14,715 nucleotides of DNA from Pseudomonadota bacterium (GTDB lineage Bacteria; Pseudomonadota; Alphaproteobacteria; Micropepsales; Micropepsaceae). Shown piece by piece: positions 7,186 to 13,968 of this stretch (position 1 is the first letter of the stretch; each line of letters begins with the position of its first letter). The stretch spans positions 1 through 14,715 of the forward strand of contig JAKBAU010000053.1 in the NCBI GenBank assembly GCA_021808875.1. The letters are read 5' to 3'. A program made the position numbers and the translations under genes. Under the pieces are notes generated by a model. The model saw only the letters and a list, made by a program, of their open reading frames with translations, was not told the DNA's origin and made no database searches.

Positions 7186-7611
7186 ATGGTTGATTCTCCC
7201 GTTACCTTGCCCGAGGGCGCTGAACTGGCGTCCACGGGCGGATTTAATGCCTATATCGGCCCGCTTTACCGTCTACCGGACGAGGAGGACGGCGCCGTGA
7301 AGCGATTCTGCTTCATTGCTGCTCCGCACCATATGAATGCGAGCGGCACGGTGCATGGCGGCATGCTGATGAGCTTTATCGATGTTTCGATGAGCCGAAC
7401 CACCCGTCTTGTGACGGGGGCCCAGCGCACCGCTACGGTTTCTCTGGCTACGGATTTTGTCGGTCCAGGCCGTCTTGGCGAGGTTATCCAATCGCGCGTG
7501 CGCATCAGCCGCAAGACGCGTAGCATGCTGTTTTTAGCCGCAGAAATCTTTACCTCGGAGCGCAAGCTCGCCGTGGCCAATGGCCTGTGGAAGGTATCGG
7601 AGGCGGCATGA
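7186..7611 (+). CDS. PaaI-type hotdog acyl-CoA thioesterase A
   Basis: A 141-aa single-hotdog protein of the PaaI/4HBT family, which hydrolyses acyl-CoA to acid and CoA. The signature is intact: N51, then G54-T-V-H-G-G (HGG at 57-59) and D66, the usual Asn/Gly/Asp active-site set at the dimer interface. No signal peptide, so cytosolic. The start ATG has no strong ribosome site; I accept it because it is the first in-frame start before the conserved region. It opens a five-gene plus-strand run and overlaps the next gene by ATGA. It is clearly paralogous to that gene (shared IGP-x-Y, H-x-N, VHGG/IHGG, a TG pair and a final WK), pointing to an old tandem duplication. The substrate cannot be read from the sequence. 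Confidence 0.82.
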   Translation: MVDSPVTLPEGAELASTGGFNAYIGPLYRLPDEEDGAVKRFCFIAAPHHMNASGTVHGGMLMSFIDVSMSRTTRLVTGAQRTATVSLATDFVGPGRLGEVIQSRVRISRKTRSMLFLAAEIFTSERKLAVANGLWKVSEAA

Positions 7612-8018
7612 GTATGTCTCTGCTGCCTGGCTATCGGCAGACCGAGCTTGTCGACCCATTCGAAATCTTTATAGGTCCGGTCTATGAGATCGGAGAGGGT
7701 CTGGCCCGGCGCTATGCCCTTCCGGTGGATGCGCGCCATGTCAACATGGGTGGACGCATTCATGGTGGAGCGCTCATGACATTTGCCGATCTGTCGCTTG
7801 GTCAGGCGGTATGGGACGCCACCGGCCGGGCTGCAGTTGCGACTACCAACATGCAGACCCAATTTCTCAGAGCGGTCCAGATTGGCGATGTGCTTGAAGT
7901 TGCGCCGCAAATTACCCGGCACACGCGAACGCTCGTCTTTGCCCGGGGTGATTACACTGTAAATCGCGAACTGGTATTTACCGCACAGAGTGTGTGGAAA
8001 TTGCTTGGCGAGAATTGA
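7608..8018 (+). CDS. PaaI-type hotdog acyl-CoA thioesterase B
   Basis: A 136-aa single-hotdog protein, second of a tandem pair. The motif H44-V-N46-M-G-G49-R-I-H-G-G (52-54) and D61 keep the expected active-site residues. Its ATG overlaps the stop of thioesterase A (ATGA at 7608-7611), implying translational coupling. A GGAGG at 7599-7603 lies 4 bases before this ATG and 10 before an alternative ATG at 7614, so either could be used. The frame also extends upstream to 7587, but that start would lie inside gene A and is less likely. PaaI-like enzymes are dimers or dimers of dimers, so the two could form a mixed oligomer; this is inference. The next gene follows after 72 bases. Confidence 0.82.
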   Translation: MSMSLLPGYRQTELVDPFEIFIGPVYEIGEGLARRYALPVDARHVNMGGRIHGGALMTFADLSLGQAVWDATGRAAVATTNMQTQFLRAVQIGDVLEVAPQITRHTRTLVFARGDYTVNRELVFTAQSVWKLLGEN

Positions 8019-8090
8019 GCGGCCCGGTCTGCTAACCGCTCCTTTACCTTAAAGGCGCAAAATTCTTCTGGCCACAGGGAGAGGCGCAAG

Positions 8091-9011
8091 ATGCCGGCGG
8101 AACTGGTCCTCGGGGCGGTACAGCTGGGTTTGCCATACGGGGCCACAAATCGCACGGGACAGCCATCCCATGCGGCTGCGCTGCGTCTGGTTGGCCGTGC
8201 GTTTGACCATGGTATTTCGACCTTTGATACGGCGCGCGCCTATGGGAACAGCGAAGAACGCCTGGGTGAGGCATTGTCCGCGCGCCCCGTGCGCATGGTG
8301 ACGAAGCTCTCGCCCCTGGCGACTTTGGCCGACGATGCACCGCGCGAGACCGTCCGTGCCGAGGTTGATGCCAGCATCGCTCAGTCCCTTTGTGCGCTTA
8401 GGCAGGACCGGATTGACTGTCTGATGCTGCATCGCGCCGCCCACCGCATTTCCCACAATGGAGCGATCTGGGAGCGCCTGATCGAGCGCGTTGAGGAGGG
8501 AGTTATTCTGGCACTTGGCGTATCCGTGCAGTCCCCTCAAGAAGCGCTTGAGGCATTGGCCTGCCCGGATGTGCAGCACCTGCAGATGCCCTTCAATCTG
8601 CTCGATTGGCGTTGGCGTCACGATGGCGTGATAGCGGCCATACTTGCTCGGCCGCGGGTTACGATCCATGTGCGCAGTGTCTTTCTTCAGGGTGTCCTGG
8701 CGGCACGCGATCCGTCTGTTTGGCCGCGGCTGAGCGGGATCAGGGCCACAGAACTGATCGCCCACATCGATGCTCTCGTCGAGGACTTTGGACGCTGCAG
8801 TCCTGCGGATTTGTGTCTCGCCTACGCTCGGGGGCAGCAATGGGTTGATGGAGTGGTTGTGGGCATGGAAACCGAAGATCAGCTTGAGACCAACGTATCT
8901 TTGTTTCTGCGTCCACCTCTGTTGCCGCCGGAGTGCAGGCGTATCGAGGCACGCTGCCCTCATGTTCCTGAAGCGTTGCTCAACCCGGCATCGTGGCCAG
9001 CGCTCGGATGA
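8091..9011 (+). CDS. Aldo/keto reductase
   Basis: A 306-aa AKR-superfamily oxidoreductase, expected to reduce a carbonyl with NADPH in a TIM barrel. The catalytic tetrad is complete: D46 and Y51 in FDTARAYGNSE, K72 in VTKLS and H114 in LMLHR. The N-terminus (LVLGAVQLGLPYGATNRTGQ) resembles the subgroup I remember from surface-polysaccharide and nonulosonate gene clusters, not the classical aldose reductases. GGGAGAGG (8077-8084) is a good ribosome site 6 bases before the ATG. Its stop overlaps the SDR start by ATGA, so the two reductases are coupled and probably act on the same pathway. The substrate is unknown, though a sugar or sugar-derived carbonyl is plausible. Confidence 0.83.
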   Translation: MPAELVLGAVQLGLPYGATNRTGQPSHAAALRLVGRAFDHGISTFDTARAYGNSEERLGEALSARPVRMVTKLSPLATLADDAPRETVRAEVDASIAQSLCALRQDRIDCLMLHRAAHRISHNGAIWERLIERVEEGVILALGVSVQSPQEALEALACPDVQHLQMPFNLLDWRWRHDGVIAAILARPRVTIHVRSVFLQGVLAARDPSVWPRLSGIRATELIAHIDALVEDFGRCSPADLCLAYARGQQWVDGVVVGMETEDQLETNVSLFLRPPLLPPECRRIEARCPHVPEALLNPASWPALG

Positions 9012-9799
9012 GCGGTCGGGATCCTTTTCGTCTGGATGGACGGATTGCATTCGTGTCTGGGGCGGCTCGTCATTTGGGACGGGCAATAGCCATCGCACTG
9101 GCCGGCGCCGGGGCACATGTCATACTCAATGGCCGGGGTCGGGCTGCGCTTGAGGTTTTGCACGGCGAACTGGGTGCTGATGGACGCAGCAGCGAATGTG
9201 CGGCCTTTGACATGGGAGATCTGGATCGGGTCCGGGACTTCTTCGCGGGCCGGGAGCGGCTTGACATCATTGTCAACGGCGCGGTCACGATGGCGGGCGC
9301 TGCGTTCGACGCGTTGCAGCCTGAGGCATTCGAGATTACCTACCGCACGGCGGTAACGGGTGCGTTTGAGGCGGTGCGAGCGGCACTGCCGGCTCTGCGG
9401 GCGGCGGTGCGTACGCATGGAGATGCTGCAGTGGTCAATGTGGCGTCGATGTATGGCATGGTCGCCCCGCAACCGTCCCTCTACAGCGACCCAAGGGCCA
9501 TCAGCCCAGCCCATTACGGCCCTGCCAAGGCAGCGCTTTTGCAACTGACACGTCATCTGGCTGCCCAGCTTGGACCAGAAGGGATACGGGTGAATGCGTT
9601 GGTTCCCGGGCCCTTTCCCCGCGCCGAGACCCAGGCGGAGGACCCAGCCTTTGCTGCCCGTTTGGCAGCCGGAACCATGCTTGGACGGCTTCCAACGCCT
9701 GACGAGATCAAGGGACCGCTCCTATTCCTGGCGTCTCCAGCGTCCAGTTTTGTCACGGGCGCAGCGGTTCCTGTGGATGGTGGCTGGACGGCTTGGTAG
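9008..9799 (+). CDS. Short-chain dehydrogenase/reductase with altered motifs
   Basis: A 263-aa classical-size SDR with a Rossmann fold binding NAD(P). The catalytic S147 (NVASMYG), Y170 and K174 (YGPAK) are present, as is the C-terminal PVDGGW. Two key positions differ. The Gly-rich motif reads SGAARHLG, with His22 where the middle Gly is usual. The tetrad Asn is replaced by Ala115 in TAVTGAF. The stretch MYGMVAPQPSLYSDP before the Tyr resembles SDRs of sugar-modification clusters (PtmA-like) from memory. I chose ATG 9008, which overlaps the AKR stop as ATGA, over an in-frame start at 8993 inside the AKR gene. It may be an active reductase with changed proton relay, or a specialised partner of the AKR. 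Confidence 0.82.
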   Translation: MSGRDPFRLDGRIAFVSGAARHLGRAIAIALAGAGAHVILNGRGRAALEVLHGELGADGRSSECAAFDMGDLDRVRDFFAGRERLDIIVNGAVTMAGAAFDALQPEAFEITYRTAVTGAFEAVRAALPALRAAVRTHGDAAVVNVASMYGMVAPQPSLYSDPRAISPAHYGPAKAALLQLTRHLAAQLGPEGIRVNALVPGPFPRAETQAEDPAFAARLAAGTMLGRLPTPDEIKGPLLFLASPASSFVTGAAVPVDGGWTAW

Positions 9800-9819
9800 G
9801 TTAGAAAATTGGTGAGATC

Positions 9820-11658
9820 ATGAATGCTATGGCCATACTGACCTCACTGCGTACCGCCCGCGATGGTGGCTACCCTGACGAACTGCGCGAGCATCTGCGG
9901 CGCTTCGGGCTCCTTGATGCTGTTGGCGACGTGGCTCTCGGCCGGCTCCTGTCCGAGGCCAGCTGGTTCGGCCTGCCAGGAGGGGTGACGCTCACCCGCG
10001 ATGGTGAAAATAGTCAAGCGCTCTTTCTGGTCATAACCGGTTGTCTTGGTGTTTTTGTCGAAGATGATGACGGCAGCCGACGATTGGTCGCTCATATTCC
10101 GGCAGGGGAAACCGTGGGCGAGATGAGCCTCATTTCCGGGGAACCCCATTCGGCAGCGTTGGTGGCATTGCGTGACACCGAGTTGCTGCGGGTTGATGCA
10201 CGGAGCTTTGACACGCTTATCGCTCGTCATCCACGGGTCATGCTCAACCTGATGCGGATCTTGGTGCGTCGTCTGCGCGCTACCACGCAGCGTGGACACG
10301 ACAATGCACGACCAAAATCTTTTGCCATTGTGCCTTTGCAGGAAGGCCTGGAGGGTGAAAATATTGCGGCCCGCCTTGCTGTGGCGTTGGGCGAGATGGG
10401 TTCAAATGCTGCAGTTGTTGATGCTTCTGCTGCCAGCAAGAGCGCAGATGAGCTAAACGCATTTGAGGCCAGCCATGACATTGTGTTCTATCGTGGCGAC
10501 ACACCGGATGGGGCTTGGACTCATTTGTGTTTGCGGCAAGCCGATCGGGTCCTGCTCCTTGCGCGTGCCGATCAGCCCTTGCCGCTGCGCCCGCTTGATG
10601 TTCCTGCTGCCAAGACTCGTGTGGGGGGCCTGCCTGAATTACTTCTTCTGCACTCCAATGGCGGCACGCGCGGCCTGCCGGAACATTTTACGCTGAAAAG
10701 TCGCCTCTTTGAGACCCATCATCACGTTCGTCTGGGGCAGCCGGACGATATTCGCCGTCTGGCCCGGTTTATCTCAGGCCGTGCCGTTGGCCTCGTACTC
10801 GCCGGTGGTGGCGCGAGGGGCTTTGCCCATATTGGCGTGTTGAAGGCCTTGGCTGAGCAGCGGGTTCCGTTCGATCATTTGGGGGGAACCTCGATGGGCG
10901 CGATTATTGCCGCTGGGGTTGCCATGGAGTGGAGCCTTGAAGAGCTGGCTACGCGCATGCGTCATGCCTTTGTAGAAGCCAACCCCCTGTCCGATTTTAC
11001 CCTGCCTCTGATTGCCATGGTTCGCGGTCGCAAAGTCTCTAATCTGCTGCATGAGCATTTTGGCGACATTCGCATTGAAGAATTGGCTAAGCCGTTCTTT
11101 TGCGTATCCTCTGACCTAACGACAGGGCGTATTCATGTTCATCGTCAGGGTCTGCTGTGGCGCGCCCTGCGTGCGAGTGTTGCATTGCCCGGCATTTTGC
11201 CCCCGGTCACCCAGCACGGCCATCTTTTGGTCGATGGAGGGGTAATGAACAATCTGCCTGTTGATGTCATGGCGCAAAGCCGCCATGGACCGATCATTGC
11301 GTCGGATGTCACAGGTGAAGTTGATCTGCACGCGACTGACGAACGTTACGGCGAGCGACCCTGGTGGTGGCTGATCAGCCAACGCATGCGCGGTACTCCA
11401 TCGATTATCTCAATCCTTATGCGATCTGGCACCGTTGGTTCAGAGGCACAGCGAAGGATCGTGCGCGAACAAGCTGACTATTTGTTCGAGCCTCCGTTGG
11501 CGGAGGTAGGGCTTCGCGACTGGAAGAAGTTCGATCGCGCGATTGCTGAGGGCTATGCACATGCCAGCACGCGCATCGAGCAGCAAGGCGTGCCGCTGAC
11601 CGACGCATGGAGTGACGGGCCGGCGGTCTCCCTGCAGCAGCCGTTGGCCACACTGTAG
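9820..11658 (+). CDS. NTE-like patatin phospholipase with cNMP-binding-like domain
   Basis: A 612-aa protein related to bacterial neuropathy-target-esterase-like enzymes, which hydrolyse (lyso)phospholipids. Residues 25-155 form a cyclic-nucleotide-binding fold with the cassette GETVGEMSLISGEPHSA. Its usual Arg, which binds the cyclic phosphate, is His110, so ligand binding may be lost or changed. Residues 166-290 form the middle region seen in NTE relatives, with a decayed P-loop-ATPase look. The patatin domain (about 323-500) has oxyanion loop GGGARG (329-334), nucleophile S358 in GTSMG and catalytic D472 in DGG. There is no signal peptide, and I see no clear transmembrane helix. GGTGAG (9811-9816) precedes the ATG; an ATG at 9829 is also possible. 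It starts 20 bases after the SDR and probably ends the operon. Confidence 0.87.
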   Translation: MNAMAILTSLRTARDGGYPDELREHLRRFGLLDAVGDVALGRLLSEASWFGLPGGVTLTRDGENSQALFLVITGCLGVFVEDDDGSRRLVAHIPAGETVGEMSLISGEPHSAALVALRDTELLRVDARSFDTLIARHPRVMLNLMRILVRRLRATTQRGHDNARPKSFAIVPLQEGLEGENIAARLAVALGEMGSNAAVVDASAASKSADELNAFEASHDIVFYRGDTPDGAWTHLCLRQADRVLLLARADQPLPLRPLDVPAAKTRVGGLPELLLLHSNGGTRGLPEHFTLKSRLFETHHHVRLGQPDDIRRLARFISGRAVGLVLAGGGARGFAHIGVLKALAEQRVPFDHLGGTSMGAIIAAGVAMEWSLEELATRMRHAFVEANPLSDFTLPLIAMVRGRKVSNLLHEHFGDIRIEELAKPFFCVSSDLTTGRIHVHRQGLLWRALRASVALPGILPPVTQHGHLLVDGGVMNNLPVDVMAQSRHGPIIASDVTGEVDLHATDERYGERPWWWLISQRMRGTPSIISILMRSGTVGSEAQRRIVREQADYLFEPPLAEVGLRDWKKFDRAIAEGYAHASTRIEQQGVPLTDAWSDGPAVSLQQPLATL

Positions 11659-12150
11659 TTCCACGCTCCGGCATCATAAAGCAAGGCGCCCGCAGCTGAT
11701 CTTGAGGCTGGCGGGATTAGGTCGCTGGGCGCAGCTACCTGCTTGTCGGAGTGCGGCCTGCTTGGGCTTCTCCATGCATCGGGGTGCCAAAGGCTCAACG
11801 CAGACCGGGCACCAGGGCTTGTTGCGTGCGGGGGCAAGGATGTTACTTGGCACGGACCAAGGGTTCTGCACGCCAGACCTATTCCAAGGCATGAACGCAA
11901 CGATCGGCCCGGTCGGCGGAACAGAGGGCTGCAGGAAAGCCCCTTTGCGACCGCCGGGCGTCGCTGCTGGACGTCCGAAGCGGCTTCGTCCTGCTGGATG
12001 TGAGAGGTGAAAAGGGGGCTGACGGCAATTTTTTAATTTTGAAAGAAAATTACTGTAAGCGTACACTAACTTTATCGCCAAGAAATTTAAAGCTGCCCGC
12101 CGCATCAGTCTGGGCTAGCGTCCCGCCAGAAGCCCTTCTTGTGAGTCACC
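11659..12150. other. Intergenic region, 492 bases, with possible RNA structure
   Basis: There is no recognisable gene. Open frames exist on both strands (plus 11612-12010, minus 12105-11674), but they overlap each other, lack domains and the plus one starts inside the patatin gene. A foldable block lies at 11824-11873: GCGTGC/GCACGC encloses a CTTGG-CACGGA-CCAAG hairpin, and CAAG at 11835-11838 could pair with CTTG instead. The right end turns AT-rich and contains a good promoter for gamma-glutamyltransferase. A degraded gene or small RNA cannot be excluded. No intrinsic terminator is visible after the patatin gene. Confidence 0.4.
12035..12067 (+). promoter_or_regulatory. Sigma-70-like promoter of the gamma-glutamyltransferase gene
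   Basis: TTGAAA (12039-12044), a spacer of exactly 17 bases, then TACACT (12062-12067): 5/6 and 4/6 matches to the consensus in a locally AT-rich stretch. Transcription would start near 12074, giving a leader of about 77 bases. An inverted repeat AATTTT-GAAAG-AAAATT (12035-12051) overlaps the -35 and could be a repressor site. Promoter use is inferred from sequence only. Confidence 0.5.
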
Positions 12151-13905
12151 ATGTCCCGTATTGCCGTGTTTATGAGTGCCGGACTTCTGGCCGTGGCCGG
12201 CCTGTCGCCTCTCGTGAATGCCGGTCAGGCAAATGTCTTTGACCAGGTTGGTGCGATCACCTCCCGCGCCGCGCTGGCCAAAGATCGGCCGGTCGTGGCA
12301 CCGCACGCGATGGTGGTAACTGCGCAGCATTACGCCACCGAAGCAGGGCTGGAGATCCTTAAGAAGGGCGGCAATGCCATCGATGCGGCTGTGGCCACAG
12401 GCTATGCTCTCGCGGTTGTTGACCCGTGCTGCGGCAATATCGGCGGCGGCGGCTTCATGACCATCCACCTCGCCAATGGCCGGAACCTTTTTCTGGACTT
12501 TCGTGAAAAGGCACCGCTCAAAGCCACGCCCACCATGTATCAGGACGCCCACGGCAATGTGGTTCCTGGTCTCAGCACCAAATCCTGGCTGTCCATTGGC
12601 GTGCCAGGTACCGTAATGGGTCTTAATGAAGCCCTGGCGCGCTATGGTACAATGAGCAGGGCGGAAGTGATGGCGCCTGCGATCCGTTTGGCGCGGGAGG
12701 GTTTTGTTCTTGCGTCTGCGGACGTAAAACGTCTTGACAGCCATGCGGCTGTATTTGCCAAAGAACCCAACGTGGCAGCTACCTTTTTGAATCACGGTAA
12801 GCTGTACAAGGTTGGCGAGACCCTGAAACAGCCACAACTTGCCCACACGCTCGAGCTGATCGCCAAGGGAGGCGACGCGGTCTACTATCGTGGTCCGATA
12901 GCACACTCCATTGTGGCCGCGAGCAAGCAGCACGGAGGCATTCTCAGCCTGCAGGATTTTGCCGATTATACCGTGAACTGGGAAAAGCCGGTCAGCTGCG
13001 ACTACAGAGGGTACACGATCGAGTCTGCGCCTCCGCCGAGTTCGGGCGGGACAACGATGTGCGAAATCCTGCAAATCATCAAACCCTATCCGTTTGCCAA
13101 ATGGGGCTATGCCTCTGTGCCGGCAACGCATTATCTTGTTGAAGCTGAACGGCGAGCCTTTGCCGATCGTAACTCCGAGCTTGGAGATCCGGCGTTCGTG
13201 CACAATCCGGTAGCCCGACTCATTTCCCCTGCACATGCCGCCAGGCTGAGGGCCAGCATCAAAGCCGATGCTGCAACACCCTCATCCGCCATCAAGGGTT
13301 TCAGCGGCGCCCAGGAAGGCACCGACACCACGCATTTCTCGGTGGTGGACGCCCAAGGAAATGCAGTGTCCACGACCTACACGCTGAATTTTCTTTTTGG
13401 CAACAGTAAAATTGCCGGAAACACCGGATTTTTCCTTAATGATGAGATGGACGATTTTACTTCCAAACCTGGTTTTCCCAATGGCTATGGCTTGGTGCAG
13501 GGCAAGGTCAATGAGATTGAGCCGGGCAAGCGACCTCTTAGCTCGATGACCCCGACAATCGTCCTGCGTCATGGCCGCCTGTTCATGGTTACTGGTAGTC
13601 CTGGTGGCTCAACGATCATATCGACCGTATTGGAAAGCATTCTCAATGTGGTCGACTTCCATATGAACATGAAGCAGGCTGTCGACGCGCCGCGGATACA
13701 CCAGCAGTGGCTTCCCGATGTCGTATATGTCGAGCCCGGCTATTTGACTGCGTCTAGCCGCGCCGCACTCGAGAAAATGGGCTATCACTTCCGCATCATC
13801 CCCTCTATGGGTGCCGATGAAGCGATCTTAAGATCGCCACGCACAGGAATACTCGAGGGCGCCAACGACGCACGCCGCCGGGCCGGGCTCGCTGCTGGCT
13901 ATTGA
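12151..13905 (+). CDS. ggt: Gamma-glutamyltransferase, periplasmic
   Basis: A 584-aa GGT precursor of normal length. The enzyme moves or hydrolyses the gamma-glutamyl group of glutathione and related compounds. An N-terminal signal peptide (core FMSAGLLAVAGLSPLVNA, probable cleavage after NAG or nearby) sends it to the periplasm. The proenzyme self-cleaves before the nucleophile T393 in DTTHFSVVD, giving large and small subunits. Other E. coli-like active-site positions are kept: R118 in LDFREK, T411 and N413 in TYTLN, D435 in MDDF, S464-S465 in RPLSSM and G485-G486 in GSPGGS. One change is E432 where E. coli has Gln430. The lid-loop sequence after MDDF is present. The ribosome site is weak (GTGAG). 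It has its own promoter and is followed after 63 bases by a MaoC-type gene. Confidence 0.9.
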   Translation: MSRIAVFMSAGLLAVAGLSPLVNAGQANVFDQVGAITSRAALAKDRPVVAPHAMVVTAQHYATEAGLEILKKGGNAIDAAVATGYALAVVDPCCGNIGGGGFMTIHLANGRNLFLDFREKAPLKATPTMYQDAHGNVVPGLSTKSWLSIGVPGTVMGLNEALARYGTMSRAEVMAPAIRLAREGFVLASADVKRLDSHAAVFAKEPNVAATFLNHGKLYKVGETLKQPQLAHTLELIAKGGDAVYYRGPIAHSIVAASKQHGGILSLQDFADYTVNWEKPVSCDYRGYTIESAPPPSSGGTTMCEILQIIKPYPFAKWGYASVPATHYLVEAERRAFADRNSELGDPAFVHNPVARLISPAHAARLRASIKADAATPSSAIKGFSGAQEGTDTTHFSVVDAQGNAVSTTYTLNFLFGNSKIAGNTGFFLNDEMDDFTSKPGFPNGYGLVQGKVNEIEPGKRPLSSMTPTIVLRHGRLFMVTGSPGGSTIISTVLESILNVVDFHMNMKQAVDAPRIHQQWLPDVVYVEPGYLTASSRAALEKMGYHFRIIPSMGADEAILRSPRTGILEGANDARRRAGLAAGY

Positions 13906-13968
13906 GCGGGTGTTTTGCTGGCCCCTTGGCGAGGGCCTGCGGGTAGAGAAATCGAGCGGAGAGACAAT

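Noticed and set aside
8041..8055. CCTTTA-CCT-TAAAGG hairpin before the aldo/keto reductase gene
   Set aside because: It is a short, weak stem with no T-run after it. It is not enough to call a terminator between thioesterase B and the reductase.
8049..9116. 355-aa minus-strand frame opposite the aldo/keto reductase
   Set aside because: It is long only because the codon bias of the real gene keeps the antisense frame open; no domain is seen.
12115..13236. 373-aa minus-strand frame opposite the GGT gene
   Set aside because: It is antisense to a gene with a complete catalytic set; its His/Arg-rich translation has no recognisable fold.
13932..13951. GGCCC/GGGCC inverted repeat between the GGT and MaoC genes
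   Set aside because: A 5-bp stem with no T-run; too weak to call a terminator.
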